This document shows, piece after piece, positions 12,266-23,859 of a stretch of DNA of 64,000 nt (position 1 is the stretch's first letter; the number at the start of each line of letters is the position of its first letter). The notes beneath the pieces were generated by a model, which saw only the letters and a program-made list of their open reading frames with translations, did no database searches and had not been told where the DNA came from. The position numbers and the translations under genes were made by a program. Source of the DNA: Gymnothorax reevesii (Eukaryota > Chordata > Actinopteri > Anguilliformes > Muraenidae); contig CM056587.1 in NCBI GenBank assembly GCA_029721435.1, positions 11,863,167-11,927,166 on the forward strand. Reading direction: 5' to 3'.

Positions 12266-12362
12266 GGCGATAGGGGGTGCAAGCGATCTTGTGCAAAATT
12301 CAAGAGATTTTTTTCTTCATTGTTCATCTTGCACAGTTATGATCGCTGCTCCCTTTTGTTGG
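12266..12362. repeat. Small inverted repeat / hairpin
   Basis: AGGGGGTGCAAGCGATC on the left pairs with GATCGCTGCTCCCTTTT on the right, and an inner pair TTGTGCAA / TTGCAC extends the stem. The total is about 97 bp. It could be a very small MITE or a chance palindrome. Confidence 0.4.
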
Positions 12363-12868
12363 AAGACAAAGTTCAATTTGAGGCAGAGGTGAGCAGTTGC
12401 TGTGCTGCTAGAGCTCAGTGTTTAAAACAAATGGCACAGAGACAGAAGCCAGTTCACTTTAAATTGTTTTTGACAGAGAGTTGGTGTCTTAGTGCTTGCA
12501 AACTGAACATAATGCATGGCATTTGTTTGCTTGTGTTAGTAAATCACAATTATAAATGTTTTCACTCAGAAAAAGAGTTATACAAAGCATAAAATACTGT
12601 AAGTCACTTCTCCACAGTCGGAATTTCTGCAATTTTTAAAAAGACAATCCTGCATTCAAGCTTTAACACAAGCCAGGTTTGGATTTTTTCTGTTTACATT
12701 GCCCTTGAAGTCTTTATTTCCTGCAAGCCCTTGCACAACATTTCAATAATTGAAGCACTGATTACTAAAACCCCACAAGTCAAGTCAAGTCAAGTGTGAC
12801 TTGTGAATGTGATACTACTCATTATGGGGTATTTATTAAACAAATGCATAGCTATTTCAGACATTCAT
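12363..12868. other. No gene recognised
   Basis: Includes a short (TCAAG)n run at about 12780-12795. An ORF of 90 codons at 12320-12592 has no recognisable domain. Confidence 0.5.
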
Positions 12869-13065
12869 TAATCTATAATGTATTTGAGGTCGATGTCTGT
12901 CTGTCTGTGTGTATGTACGCATTTTTCTCCTATATTTTACAGCCGATTATCACCAAATTTAGTGTGAATATCCACTTGGACACCAGAGGACTTGCCGTCG
13001 CCCGATTTTTGAAAAACGGTCATGCACACAAAAAAAATGGCAATTTCACTCCAGGTAGCAGGTAA
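12869..13065 (+). repeat. Left arm of long inverted repeat
   Basis: Contains (TGTC)n-like GATGTCTGTCTGTCTGTGTG, then the phrase CACCAAATTTAGTGTGAATA. Matches the arm at 14583-14783 over nearly its whole length apart from scattered mismatches and a small difference after GGACACCA. Confidence 0.75.
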
Positions 13066-13940
13066 ACTTATGTAACCTCATACGCGTAGCAATATCCGGT
13101 TGCACCGCTAGGAGCCGCAGTGTCCTTACGAACGTGCGTTGAGGTAACCTGCGAGCAGGCTATCTTGTTTGCGATGGGGCCGAGGGAGTGATAAGAGAGC
13201 CTGCACGAAAGCCAGGCTTTTGAGAGGGCACCGCGTTCGTCCACGAATGCAGCATTCTGATTAGTCGAACTTGACAGCTCCCAAATTCAAATTTGACAGT
13301 TGAACACTCGCAGGGCTGGCGTTAGACCTGAAAATTCGGCAGCAATTATTGACAAAAATTAGTCCTGGCTGATTCTAGATGGTTTCCCTTGATTAACACG
13401 TTTTCCAATTCAAGAATAATCAAGTGGCAATTGAAGACACGGCTTCTCTCCCTCGTGCGATTTAAGAGCGACAAAATAATGGGCTACAAAGCGGGTAGCG
13501 GCTAGTGTTAATATAAAAGGCAAAATAATCACTCACCTGTCACTCATCCGTCTGTAACCTATTTACACACTCTGGCTGTCTCATGCTATCGGCTGTCTAT
13601 TAGGATTTCAATTAGATACTAATTTAAAGATATGCCCGCGAAGAGACACTTCTGGTTACAATACAGGTGGTTTGTTTGTTTAAAATTATTTGATTTTGCG
13701 TAAACGGTGCTTTTGAACCACTCTTATACGAGACTAAAATCGATCTATCCTGTTTGTTTGTGAATCTGGATACCATCTGTAAAGTGATTGCTTTAGGGAA
13801 GACAGCTACATCAATGGGAAGAAGACAACACATCCAAATGCAGAAAGTGCTCTGGACAGCCTTTCAAAATATTTAATGATTTATGTCACTTGCTGTGGGC
13901 ACAGGAAAACATTGGGCCTTAAGCAGCAACATTCTCTTAA

Positions 13941-13991
13941 ATTTCTCTTATATTTTCTCACGTTTTTACTAAGAGAAAAAATAAGAGAAAT
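13941..13991. repeat. 19-bp-arm hairpin
   Basis: Arms ATTTCTCTTATATTTTCTC (13941-13959) and GAGAAAAAATAAGAGAAAT (13973-13991) pair at 18 of 19 positions around a 13-nt loop. A related CTCTTATCTCAGTAAGAG motif is at about 15767. It may be the end of a decayed DNA transposon. Confidence 0.55.
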
Positions 13992-14582
13992 AAACTCTGG
14001 ATGCACTAAACGCTCTTACCCTCCAAATCTGCTCTTACCCAGATGCGCTGAATGCTGAATCCCATTTGATCGTAAATTGGAAGCGCATGGCCAGTTGTCT
14101 TAAATTAGCATATATGACACCCATTAAACACCATATAAGGGCAGGCCGTAACATGCCGTTTGCAAAGAGCCGACTGCTCGTGGCAATCTAGAGCGCTTTC
14201 GAACTAGGTACGAATGTTCTGTACCATGCCACAGTACAATTTGGATGAGAGCTAAATACACAGGGGAGAATACATGGGGAAGTCCTTGATACAAAGATTG
14301 GCAAAAGCCAAGACGCGGACAGGATGAACGTACACAACCTATAACAGATAAACAGCTCCGGCCAAGGAGTTGTAAGTGCACAGACAATGAGAGCAGGACA
14401 GCAATTAAGCACATGTGAGAGATCTCACAGAAACACAGGGAGAGGCAGAGAAAGTAAAGCAAGAGGCGGAGACTAGAATAGGGCGATAGCGGAGATTGAA
14501 TTAGTAATAATTACTTAAGATGCAGCTTTACAAATTAACTCAAGTGTTCATTAGTTAGTTAGTAATATATACATGGACAAAC

Positions 14583-14783
14583 TGCTACCCGCTACCAAGA
14601 GTCAAATTGCCATTTTTTTTGCGTGCATGACCGTTTTTCAAAAATCAAGGGACGTTGAGTCATTCCTGGTGTCCAAGTGGATATTCACACCAAATTTGGT
14701 GATAATCGGTTGAGAAATGTAGGAGAAAAAAGTGTACATACACACTGACAGACAGGCATCGACCTCAAATATATTATAGATTA
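14583..14783 (-). repeat. Right arm of long inverted repeat
   Basis: Inverted partner of 12869-13065. Reads as the reverse complement of that arm, ending in TATAGATTA. Confidence 0.75.
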
Positions 14784-17700
14784 GTTAAATTAGTAGACTA
14801 TGATACACAATATAAATGTTAGTATTATTAGTAATCTAGGAAAGCAAGGTGCAGGAAGTAGACGAGAATTGAAGTGATAATATGAAACATCAGAAACCAT
14901 TGAAATCGTCCAAAGCAGGTGAGCACACAGACTGGTAAGACGGACTGAACCAACTGATCACAAGACAGGGGAGACAAGTGCAATGAAACCTGAAATGGCA
15001 TGTACTGAAAACCGGAATGTATGATAAACAAAAAGAATTAATAAAAGACATAACCATTAACACAAGGCATGACATCGAAACACAGTATCATGACACACTG
15101 CCTCATACTACGAAAATTTATCTCATAACGAGCTGCCAGACTTTCGTGCTGTGTCCAGCACTTTGAAATATCGCAGCCGCATTTAATTTAGTTTGTAATG
15201 GGACTGATCTTTTATTCTGTGATAACCACGCGAATGTAACTACTCACAAATTATTCTGTAAATCTCTGAGTTTTGCATTTAGTATCCAGTTGTGATTGTA
15301 TGTTTTCGTCCACCTATACATTTCGAGCATTGTATTTCTTTGTTTGAAGGGAGATATCTTTTTGCCGCTGTATTCGTTAGAACAAGAGAGCCGTAACACA
15401 TAACAGTAATCTTCCGTGCTCAAGTACGGTTACATTCACATGTGGTGCGAGTAGTCATTCATCTGTTTCAGCAAACAGATCTGCACGATCTCTAAAATCA
15501 CGCTCTCTCCGAAAGGCTTGGTCAGAACGTCCAACAGCAATAGGTAAGCCATTCAGAAGCAGAACGGCTTAAGTATCTAAGGGTATTTATAGCTTAGTCC
15601 TAATTAGGATCATCTGGCCAAACTCTTCAGCCCAAGAATGAAATAATAAAATCTATATAATTCAAAATGTGTTTATATGATGCATTTTTAATGTTTTGGT
15701 TTTAAATCTTGTGTTTCGGTGCATTGGACAAGCAATTTGTGGACAGATATCAGTTTTCTGTTTTCTCTTATCTCAGTAAGAGTGCTCTCGACTACTCACA
15801 AAATTTTCTCTAACCTAAGAGATGAGGAAAAATAAGAAGACATTTGTGCATCCCAGAAATCAATGGGTACAAACAAAATAAGAAAAAATCAGGGATACAA
15901 ACAAAAATAAAACTAAATTTGTTCTTATATCGCTTCTTGCCTGAGGCCCATTTTTTCACTTCAGCTAGTCAACCATGCTTGTTGACAGGCTCAGTATCAA
16001 CTGGTTCATACTCGGTAATCCTTCACCATGGCTGAATTAAAGCAATTCTTCAAAAAAGCAGGCCAGAATTCCTCTACAGTGATGTGCAAGAGTGGTCCTC
16101 ATTAATCTAAAGTGTTCGATCAAGAAAAGCATTTTCCTTCAATAAGTGAAATTTAAATGCTGTACTTATTGTTTTTTCTTACTCTCTTGGTGGTATATTT
16201 TATATGAAGCTCTGAAATCATTTAGTGCAACATATTTGCAAAAATAAGAATCGGGAGGAGAGAAAACCATGTTTTTATATTGCACAGTATACATTTGTAG
16301 CGTATGTACGATGATGTTCCGTAATTGTGTCGGACTTACTCACTGACTGTCTCTGCACTCTGTTATATATTATACATGTGCAAAAAAATCAGCTTTTCAA
16401 CAACTACAGCACAGCAGCTGCTAGGCACATTGCATATAAACTTGATAGCAATTTGATAAATTGCTAAATAAGATTTAATATAAACCGATGGCATGTCGTC
16501 AGATTTTCTGAGGGCCTTAATTTACCTGAACCTTTACTGCATGATTTGCTTTCAAGCTGTTACCATTTACGTTTACCTGGTCAACAGTCAAACAATTTAG
16601 CAGCTAAATAACTAAAAAAAAACTAATTCTAATGCCATTGGCTATAGTTTTACAGTATACTTGATGTGACAAGGGATGTCAATAATCCAAATGAAAGGTC
16701 ATTCTTAAAATGATGACTTGCTGAAATCAAAATTTCAAAAGGTAAAAAGATCTATCATATTGTCTAAAGAACGGAAATAAAAAAATTTCATTTTGGCAAA
16801 AATCAAGGCATTTTTACATGCTTACGTCAGAGTGACGTCATCGCGACCCCTATCCGCTAGAACTGCATTGCGTTGATGAAAAGAATGGCGTTAGTTTAAA
16901 TTCTCTAGCTTAATTAGAAACAAAGTTTTGGATCAAAATGGGTTTTCGACCTTCTGTGTGACTTTGAACTTTGGCATTGAAGCTTGAAAAAATTTTGGTC
17001 TGCTGTGATTAATCTATGCTAACATGTCTTCAAGTTTTGTTAAAATTGGTGCAGGATAACTGGTAAAAGGGTACGTAACTAACAAACTGACAGACAAACA
17101 GATGTTTAACACAACCGACTGATATACTTGCAAAATCGTGCTATTTTGGTTAGTAATTAGTACAAAAAATCAAAAACTTTTGTTGACTTCCATCTCTCTG
17201 GATTTTTGATTTTTTTGGGTAGTCGGTATCCTTACAATGACACATTGCAGTGAGTGGTGCCAATTTTCACTATGCCTTTCAGCCCTGACAATACTCTCAA
17301 TATTGCACTATGTTTCGTATACCATTGCTTAAGGGCTATAGGGTCAATAGCTGGGCATGTTCAGTTTGATCGCGAAACTTATCTTTTCCTTGGGCTAAGG
17401 GGAAGTCTAGCATTCACCATTACAAGGGGAGAGTGTGACCATCTAAATGAATCCAGCTTTCTTTCATGTCATCAGCGCAAAATATTTATAAAGGAAGAGT
17501 GCTGCATTATTCGGCAATGTCGTGGGAAATGAATTTTGGTTATTTTTAACTTCCCGAGGCCAGAATATGGTTTTGAGGAATCCAAATGTCAGACAGGGCA
17601 TTATCAGCAGACAGATGTTCACCCGATCTGCATATGCAGATGGAGCCCCCCATGCAGGATACTCTTGCTAGGCTGCACCATAGAGTGCTCTTGCGGCCCT

Positions 17701-18398
17701 TTTACAAAGTTAAGGGGGGATTGTTTAGGACGGTCTACTTAAGCAGTTGCATCTGCTTGGAGAATCAGGTCCTGTCCGCTCACTGGACTCTTTTGGATTC
17801 TTGCTAAGGTACAAGAAAAGTGTTTTGTCAGAACCTTGGGTTTTCTCCAGTTTCAGTTCTCTAATGTCCAGCCAGCTTAGAGCATGCACTCAGTAATTCA
17901 TTGGTTTGCTAGGGAGTTTGCCATAGTTCATAATTTGTTTTTGTCACTTTTAAGCAACACTTTCCTTGGTTTACAAAGATTTAGCACATATTTTACTTCA
18001 AACCTGCATATGACCCGTACAACCCAGTCCAGGTCTGCACTATACCTTTTACGGGAAGTTACTGCATAACAAATTACAAGATCATGCATTCAGCAAAATG
18101 AACTGCACATCTGGTAACCTTATAAGCCACCATCCTCTTCAAGGACCTTTCCTCAGAAAAAAACATGGCATTACCCTATGATGACCTTAAAGATTGATTT
18201 TGCTAAACCAGTAAGAAAACAGGCAATACTATTTCACTTTTTGTTGTTTTTAGGTAGCTTTTCTTCTCTTGCCGTTGCAGGGTAGTGGATGTCCATAAGG
18301 TGCAGTGTAATTCTGACATCGGGAGGGAACCTTGAGTGCCAACAACTGTGTAACATGCTGTCTCCAGAAAAATCTTGTTTCAGACTCCCCTTCATTTT
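14784..18398. other. Long stretch without recognisable gene
   Basis: No exon recognised. A 92-codon ORF at 17254-17532 has no known motif. At about 16825-16845 there is TTACGTCAGAGTGACGTCAT, which contains a CRE-like TGACGTCA, but with no nearby gene its role is unknown. At about 17027-17105 a phrase AAGTTTTGTTAAAATTGGTG followed by repeated GACAGACAAACAGA words resembles the inverted-arm sequence at 12.9 kb. Confidence 0.5.
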
Positions 18399-18631
18399 TA
18401 CCTCCGCCAATGACTTTGGATGCAGTTAATGTATTCTCCTATGTCTGTTTGCTTGTGTGTTCGTTTGTCCAGACAAAATCTCTCAAATTTCTCAATATCA
18501 ATGGTATTTTGTACACGTACGGGCCATGGCCAAGGAAACAACTGATGACATTTTGGGATGAATTTGAGCTGAACTATCGCTGGCATGGCCGTATAGTTCA
18601 GCTCTTACAGACAAATGCATTGGCGGAGGTA
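18399..18631. mobile_element. MITE with 14-bp perfect terminal inverted repeats
   Basis: The ends TACCTCCGCCAATG (18399-18412) and CATTGGCGGAGGTA (18618-18631) are perfect inverted repeats around about 205 bp. The interior has the layout of a widespread fish and marine-animal repeat: a TGTTTGCTTGTGTGTTCGTT-type run, then a GGGCCATGGCCAAGGAAACA phrase, ending 'ggcggaggtatgagctctctgagtgctt'-like. The family name was not determined. Short ORFs here are shadows. Confidence 0.65.
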
Positions 18632-20219
18632 TGAGCTCTCTGAGTGCTTTCCAGATTTGTTTTGTAACTGGCCTAAACATATGGTACCACAGGAGATGGA
18701 TTTAGCATGTGTGTGAGATTGTTACAGTAATGACATCATCGGTCTCTGACAAGAGCCCGCCTACCCACCACACGATACAGCTTCATCACTGAATGTAGTG
18801 GAACACCACTTCGGTCCCAGAGGAGCTGGGAATGATGGATTTAACAAATGACCAAACAAAGAAAACACTTCTGTTGCACTGTTTTATTGCTTATTGCCAC
18901 TGGGTCATCGAAAAAAAAGCCAAGCAAAATAATTGTATTTTAAATTTTAGAATAAATACATATCCTGATTACATTTGAAAAAGTACAATTCCTGGAACTG
19001 CCTTTCTGCCATTTTTGCCTGTACTTGACACTCAAGGAATACTATTGTAGCCTACCTTTCAGGATCCATATGTGAACAAACTTGTGAACCAATTTATCTC
19101 TGAGATTTGAGTACACTGCAGAACATCATACTGTCTGCATTGTTTCACTCAATGTTGGTCAATTTTGCTGACAGGTGATCACAGATCCTGTTATGAAGAA
19201 AATAACAACCAGTGGTGAATGAGCATTAAACTACGTCAGCTATTATAATCCTGTCCTGAAATCCAAACCCAAGAAAATATAAACGTTTCTTTATCCTGCC
19301 AGCAGAAACTACACAAAATCTGAGCCTCTTAGTTGCACCCCTCACCTGGCTGAATGCTGTGTATCCGAGATTTCGTCTGGAAATGACGTCAGTCTTTTGT
19401 TTTTCTGCAAATCTTTTCAAAATCATAAAATTAAAACCCTTCCTGGAGCAGTTTACAATTTGAAATTGCAGATTATGTGCTTGTTCCACAGGTAGAGGAA
19501 GCAAAATAATTGAAGGTTGCATCCAAAAATATGAGCCAATAATGTTACACTGCCACAGTCTATTTCCAGTCAACACAATGCACTCTGTAGCTTCCCTGTC
19601 CTCTGGTTGCTGCATCAGTATTCACAACTGCGCTGTCTTTGGCAGAAGTGCAATCTTCCCCAGCATAAACAAACCCAGCTTAGCATGTGATCACTCTACC
19701 CAGCTATGCACGCACTAGCCCAGATCATCAGAGGGGCTCATCTGTTGGGTTCATGTCAGGTGAATAGGGTGTTCTCTCCTGCCAGGAAAGTTTAAAAGAT
19801 GTGTGAAATGTCGCGCTGTGCATTGTTGTGTGTGAATGTAGGGGTATTGCCTTTCACTGTCGTGGCATACAGCCCGATGCCAGATATTCAACACCAGGCT
19901 GACACGGATATGGTGGGCTCTGATGTCTTGATATCTGAGTCATTGTCTTACTGTAAAGAGAACTGCTCGAGGCTCCGGCCCTTTGAGCCTGAATGGAGGT
20001 TCTTATCAGTGATGGTAACTGAAAGTATTTCACATCAATGGGATGTCCAAAAAAAGTTCATCTCATTGAGAAAAGATCCCCATAAGCCTTCTGGGGTACT
20101 ACACTCTGATAGAAAATTTATTGCTGGTTAATTTTATCAAACCAGAAGTTAATTTAAAAAATCCTGAGTGAGCCAAGATAAGACAGATACATACTTCAGT
20201 GCATCAAATCAAAGGGCAA
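18632..20219. other. No gene recognised
   Basis: A 129-codon minus ORF (19226-19615) and a 110-codon plus ORF (19799-20131) overlap this stretch. Neither shows a known motif or compositional signal, and I regard them as chance. Confidence 0.5.
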
Positions 20220-20875
20220 AAAATAATAAAATAATTAATTACATATTTAAAAAACCCGGTTACAAAAAAAAAAGGCAAATCATGGAACATGCAAATACAA
20301 TGAAAAAGGACTCATTTGAAAAGTCTTATCACCCTCTACTATATTGATAACAGGACAACAACACATTTGATGTTCTAACATGTGAATGTATTTGCTTATT
20401 TGAAAATGCTATATGATGGCTGCAGAAGATTCCAAAAAAGTGGGACTGTTTACCCCCCCACAAATCATGCTTGGTAAGCATTTGGGCGCTGACAACTGCA
20501 AGTCAGTGTCATGACGAACTAGCTAAATTTTCACCCATTTCTGCATAATGCGGGTTTTCAATTGTGCAATTGCATGGGACCTTCAGGGCCAAATATTTTA
20601 CCTCATAATGGACCATACATTGTAAATTGGAGCCAGAATAGGACTGCAGACAGGCCAATCTAGCATCCACACCCTGTGCTTATACAGCCATGCACTTGTT
20701 ATTCATGTAGACTGCTGTTTGGAAATGTTTTGCTGTAAAATGCAAGGACGTACCAGGAACCAACGATGTCTCCAGAGCAGCATATGTTCCTAACAAAGTC
20801 ATACATACCTTCCTCCATTGATTGTGCCCTTGCACATGTGTAAGTCACCCACGGCCTAATCATTTACACATTCCC
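20220..20875 (-). mobile_element. Degenerate Tc1-like element (family A), 3' half
   Basis: In plus-strand order this shows the 3' end and C-terminal coding region of a minus-oriented family A copy: GGCAAATCATGGAACATGC, TTCCAAAAAAGTGGGACTGT, GCTTGGTAAGCATTTGGGC, GACTGCAGACAGGCCAATCT, and GCAGCATATGTTCCTAACAA. It breaks off near 20870, just before a LINE begins. No long frame survives. It is separate from the copy at 23.9 kb because both contain the overlapping middle region. Confidence 0.6.
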
Positions 20876-20921
20876 ATCTTCCCATCGTCCATTCCATCTT
20901 CCCCGTGAGTTTCCCACCATA

Positions 20922-21470
20922 GTGGTTAGTTGTTGCTACGTTGTCCCCGATGCTAACACCAAGGTAGCAGCAGAGCTCATAGCCGAGGATGCTAACATGA
21001 TGCTAGCTAAATACCCTGGCGCCCCGCTGTTTATACTGGGGGACTTCTACAGCTGCCGACTGGACAGTGTGTTACCGTCACCCCAGCAGTACGTGGATAT
21101 TCCAGCCAGGAGAGATAACATCTTGGACCTGTGCTATGGTAACATCACCAATGCTTTCTGTGCACGTTCATATCCACCGCTTGATGGAGCTGCGGATCAT
21201 AACATCATCACACTTCCTTTAGTCTACAGACAACAACTTAAAACCCACAAGCCACAGCGTTGCAGTACCCCACAGTGGACGGAGGACGCCATCACTCGTC
21301 TTCAGGGCAGTCTGGCCTGCACCGACTGGGAGATTTTTGAAGGGGATCTGAACCACACAGACCCTGTAATCACAGACTACATCTCATTCTGCATTCGCTC
21401 TGCCATCCCAGTAAAAACAATAAAGAAATATCCAAACCCTGGATTACTCCCCAAATCAAACAGGTTTTGA
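20922..21470 (+). pseudogene. LINE endonuclease C-terminal part and linker
   Basis: The open frame (182 codons, no real start) opens VVPDANTKVAAELI and contains ILGDFYSCRLDS, equivalent to the GDFN motif of APE-type LINE endonucleases but with Tyr in place of the catalytic Asn. It then shows DNILDLCYGNI and DGAADHNIITLPL, which carries the conserved SDH-like (here ADH) active-site motif. The N-terminal half of the endonuclease is missing. Homology continues after a frameshift near 21430: the equivalent of PWITPQIKQVLKEKHKAF is in the next frame. Confidence 0.85.
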
Positions 21471-23172
21471 AGGAAAAGCACAAAGCTTTTAACCTCAAGG
21501 ACTGGGCTAGTCTCAATATAACAAACCAATCAATAAAGAATGAGGTTTATAAAGCAAAAGTGAAATATAAAGACAAACTGCAACATAAATTTGGGAACAT
21601 GAACACAAAGCAAGCCTTCCAGGGAGTGAGAACACAAACCGGTTGCGAACCCAGATCAAACCTGACTACAGTAAACAACCCTTTATCATTTGCGACAGAT
21701 CTGAACACCTTCTACTCCCGGTTTGACACTAAGGACTTCACAGCAGAGTGCGAAGCTCAGCTGAAAACCTTCCCCCCACCAGACCCTGCAGAACCGGACC
21801 CCTTCACAGAGAATGAGGTACGATGCCAGCTCTAACGCTGTAAGCTGACCAAAGCCCCGGGGCCTGATGGCATTCCAGCCAGGGTGCTGAGGAGCTGTGC
21901 CCAGGAACTCACCTCCATCCTCCACTCACTCTTCTGTGAATCCTACCGAACTGCAACCATACCCACCCTCTGGAAGACAGCTACCATGGCCCCTGTGCCC
22001 AAAAAACCCCAGCCCACAGAACTTAACCACTACCGCCCCATCGCCCTCACATCCATAATCATGAAGAGCCTGGAGAAACTGCTGCTGAACATCATTTTGC
22101 CTGTTGTCACCCCACAACTTGACCCCCTACAGTTCGCCTACAAGGCAAAGAGGGGAACAGAGGACGCTGTGGCCTGCCTGCTGCACCTCCTCCTCCAGCA
22201 CCTGGACTCCCCAGGCACCTTCGCCAGGATCCTCTTCGTGGACTTCAGCTCTGCCTTTAATACCATCCAGAGGCATCTGATGATCCCGAAGCTTCACCAC
22301 CTGAACGCCCCCCCCCCCCCCCCCCGGTTGATCCACCTCCTCCATCACTTCCTGAGTGACAGGCGGCAGGCCGTACGTGTCGGCACACTCACATCCCCTG
22401 TACTCATTACCAACACCGGTGCCCCTCAGGGTTGTGTGCTAAGCCCGTTCCTGTTCACCCTCTACACTAACGACTGCACTAGTCCCTCACCACCTACCTG
22501 AAGTACTCCAACGACACAGCCATCATTGCACTACTCACAGACAGTCACTCAGTACAGGACTATCTTCACACAGTTGCACATTTCACCCAGTGGTGTGACA
22601 CCAACCATCTGCACCTCAGTGTCTCCAAAACTAAGGAAATGGTCCTCGGCTCACCCTCACCTCAGCAGTCCATCAGCATCAACAACGAGACAGAAGACAC
22701 AGTGGACTCTTTCAAATACCTCTGTGTCACTTTGGACAATAAACTAACCTTCGACCATCACACACTGAATATTCACAAAAGGAGTCAACAACGTCTGTCA
22801 GTCATCCAGAAACTCGAAGGCCTCCAAGTCGCCCCCCATCTCCTCCTCCTGTTGTATCAGAGCATCATCCAACCCATCCTCCTGTACTACTCCAGCTGTT
22901 TCTTCAACATGCTGTCAGTTTCTAACCGGGCAAAATTCACACGCATCATCAACACAGCTGCCAAAATCATCGGACTCCCTTCCCCCACCCTGAACAACAA
23001 GGCCATCACACACCTAGCAATCTCCATAGAACAGGACATTACACACCCACTGAACCAACTCCTCACCCCCCTGCCCTCGGGACGTAGGTATTGGACTTTG
23101 AGTTGTAAGAGGGCTCGCTTTGGGAGAAGCCTGGTCCCTGCAGCTATCGCTGCCCTGAACAATAGTGTGTGA
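21430..23172 (+). pseudogene. LINE reverse transcriptase, frameshifted
   Basis: In order: linker KQVLKEKHKAF; an in-frame TAA at 21833-21835; KAPGPDGIPARVLR; PVPKKPQPTELNHYRPIALT (finger motifs); LDPLQFAYKAKRGTEDAV; ILFVDFSSAFNTIQ (the motif with the first catalytic Asp); GAPQGCVLSPFLFTLYTND; a frameshift near 22490; then LKYSNDTAII, where relatives have the catalytic (F/Y)ADDT, so the first Asp is Asn and the Ala is Ser. Thumb-type sequence and LPSGRRYW near the end are typical of the L2/Rex1 group. An 18-base C run at 22308-22325 encodes a Pro stretch without breaking the frame. Plainly inactive. Confidence 0.9.
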
Positions 23173-23271
23173 TGTTGCTGTTTTTGCGATGTTTCTGTGA
23201 TGATGGTGTCCTTGTACCTGATGTCTGATGTACAGTCTGATAAAACAAATTTCCCTCGGGACAATAAAGAA

Positions 23272-23272
<1 letters not shown>

Positions 23273-23309
<37 letters not shown>
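23273..23309 (+). repeat. (ATT)n microsatellite, LINE tail
   Basis: About a dozen ATT units directly follow the LINE 3' UTR, as simple-repeat tails do in L2-like elements. Confidence 0.9.
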
Positions 23310-23310
<1 letters not shown>

Positions 23311-23833
23311 AGCTCTCATTTTAAAATCAAGTAAATCCTACATTTAGGGTAGCACCATAAGATATCTGGACTGTGTGACTGAGTGCAGCTCAGAAGCAGA
23401 GAGCAGAGGCATCATGCATGTGAACATATTTCATTAGGAAGTGACGTCGCCCCTGGAGGAGCAATAAAAATGTGATAAGCTTCCTTATTCCAGGGACTGC
23501 GGGACCCTTAACACACCAGGCAAATCATATCTCCTGTTCTGTGAGACAGCTGCAAAACGCTGAGGTTTGAAACCCTCAGCAGACTGTTCCCAAAACACAC
23601 AGTACAAATGTGTCAGTGTCAGACTGTGAGACACAATATGATTGATTCTCCTACAAAATTACTTTTTAAAAACTATATGCTCTGGTTACTGTCAATTCCT
23701 CCATTTACATCACAGCGATCCTGCCCTGTTACACAGTCATAGCATTTGCATCAGTTCTCTAATTTCGCAACTTGCAGCTGTGCTAAGGTTCAGAGGACTT
23801 CATGATCACTGGGCTTAAATTGCTGTCCTGTAG
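23311..23833. other. No gene recognised
   Basis: Complex, moderately GC sequence (for example GTGACGTCGCCCCTGGAGG near 23440) without coding or repeat signature. Confidence 0.45.
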
Positions 23834-23855
23834 TACACACACACACACACACACA
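23834..23855 (+). repeat. (CA)n microsatellite
   Basis: Alternating AC of about 22 nt, directly at the broken end of the adjacent Tc1 copy. Confidence 0.9.
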
Positions 23856-23859
23856 AACT

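Larger units (their letters stand above)
12869..14783. mobile_element. Foldback-like element with about 200-bp inverted arms
   Basis: The segment 12869-13065 is repeated in inverted orientation at 14583-14783 with strong similarity, for example ATCACCAAATTT(A/G)GTGTGAA, ATCCACTTGGACACCA and GAAAAACGGTCATGCAC in both. The outer ends also match (TAATCTATAAT(G/A)TATTT). The 1.5 kb between the arms has no recognisable protein. This could be one non-autonomous DNA transposon with long terminal inverted repeats, or two copies of one repeat that landed in opposite orientation. No target-site duplication was evident. Confidence 0.55.
20916..23310 (+). mobile_element. 5'-truncated L2/CR1-type LINE
   Basis: A non-LTR retrotransposon of the jockey superfamily (L2/CR1 type, with Rex1/Babar as alternative). 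It starts inside the endonuclease domain, covers reverse transcriptase and ends with a short 3' UTR (TTTCCCTCGGGACAATAAAG) and an (ATT)n tail, the usual LINE layout. Target-primed reverse transcription typically leaves such 5'-truncated copies. The reading frame has at least one in-frame stop and two frameshifts, and the RT catalytic motif is altered. It is dead. Confidence 0.9.

Noticed and set aside
19226..20131. 129-codon minus and 110-codon plus ORFs
   Set aside because: No recognisable domain, and AT-rich DNA gives such lengths by chance in 64 kb.
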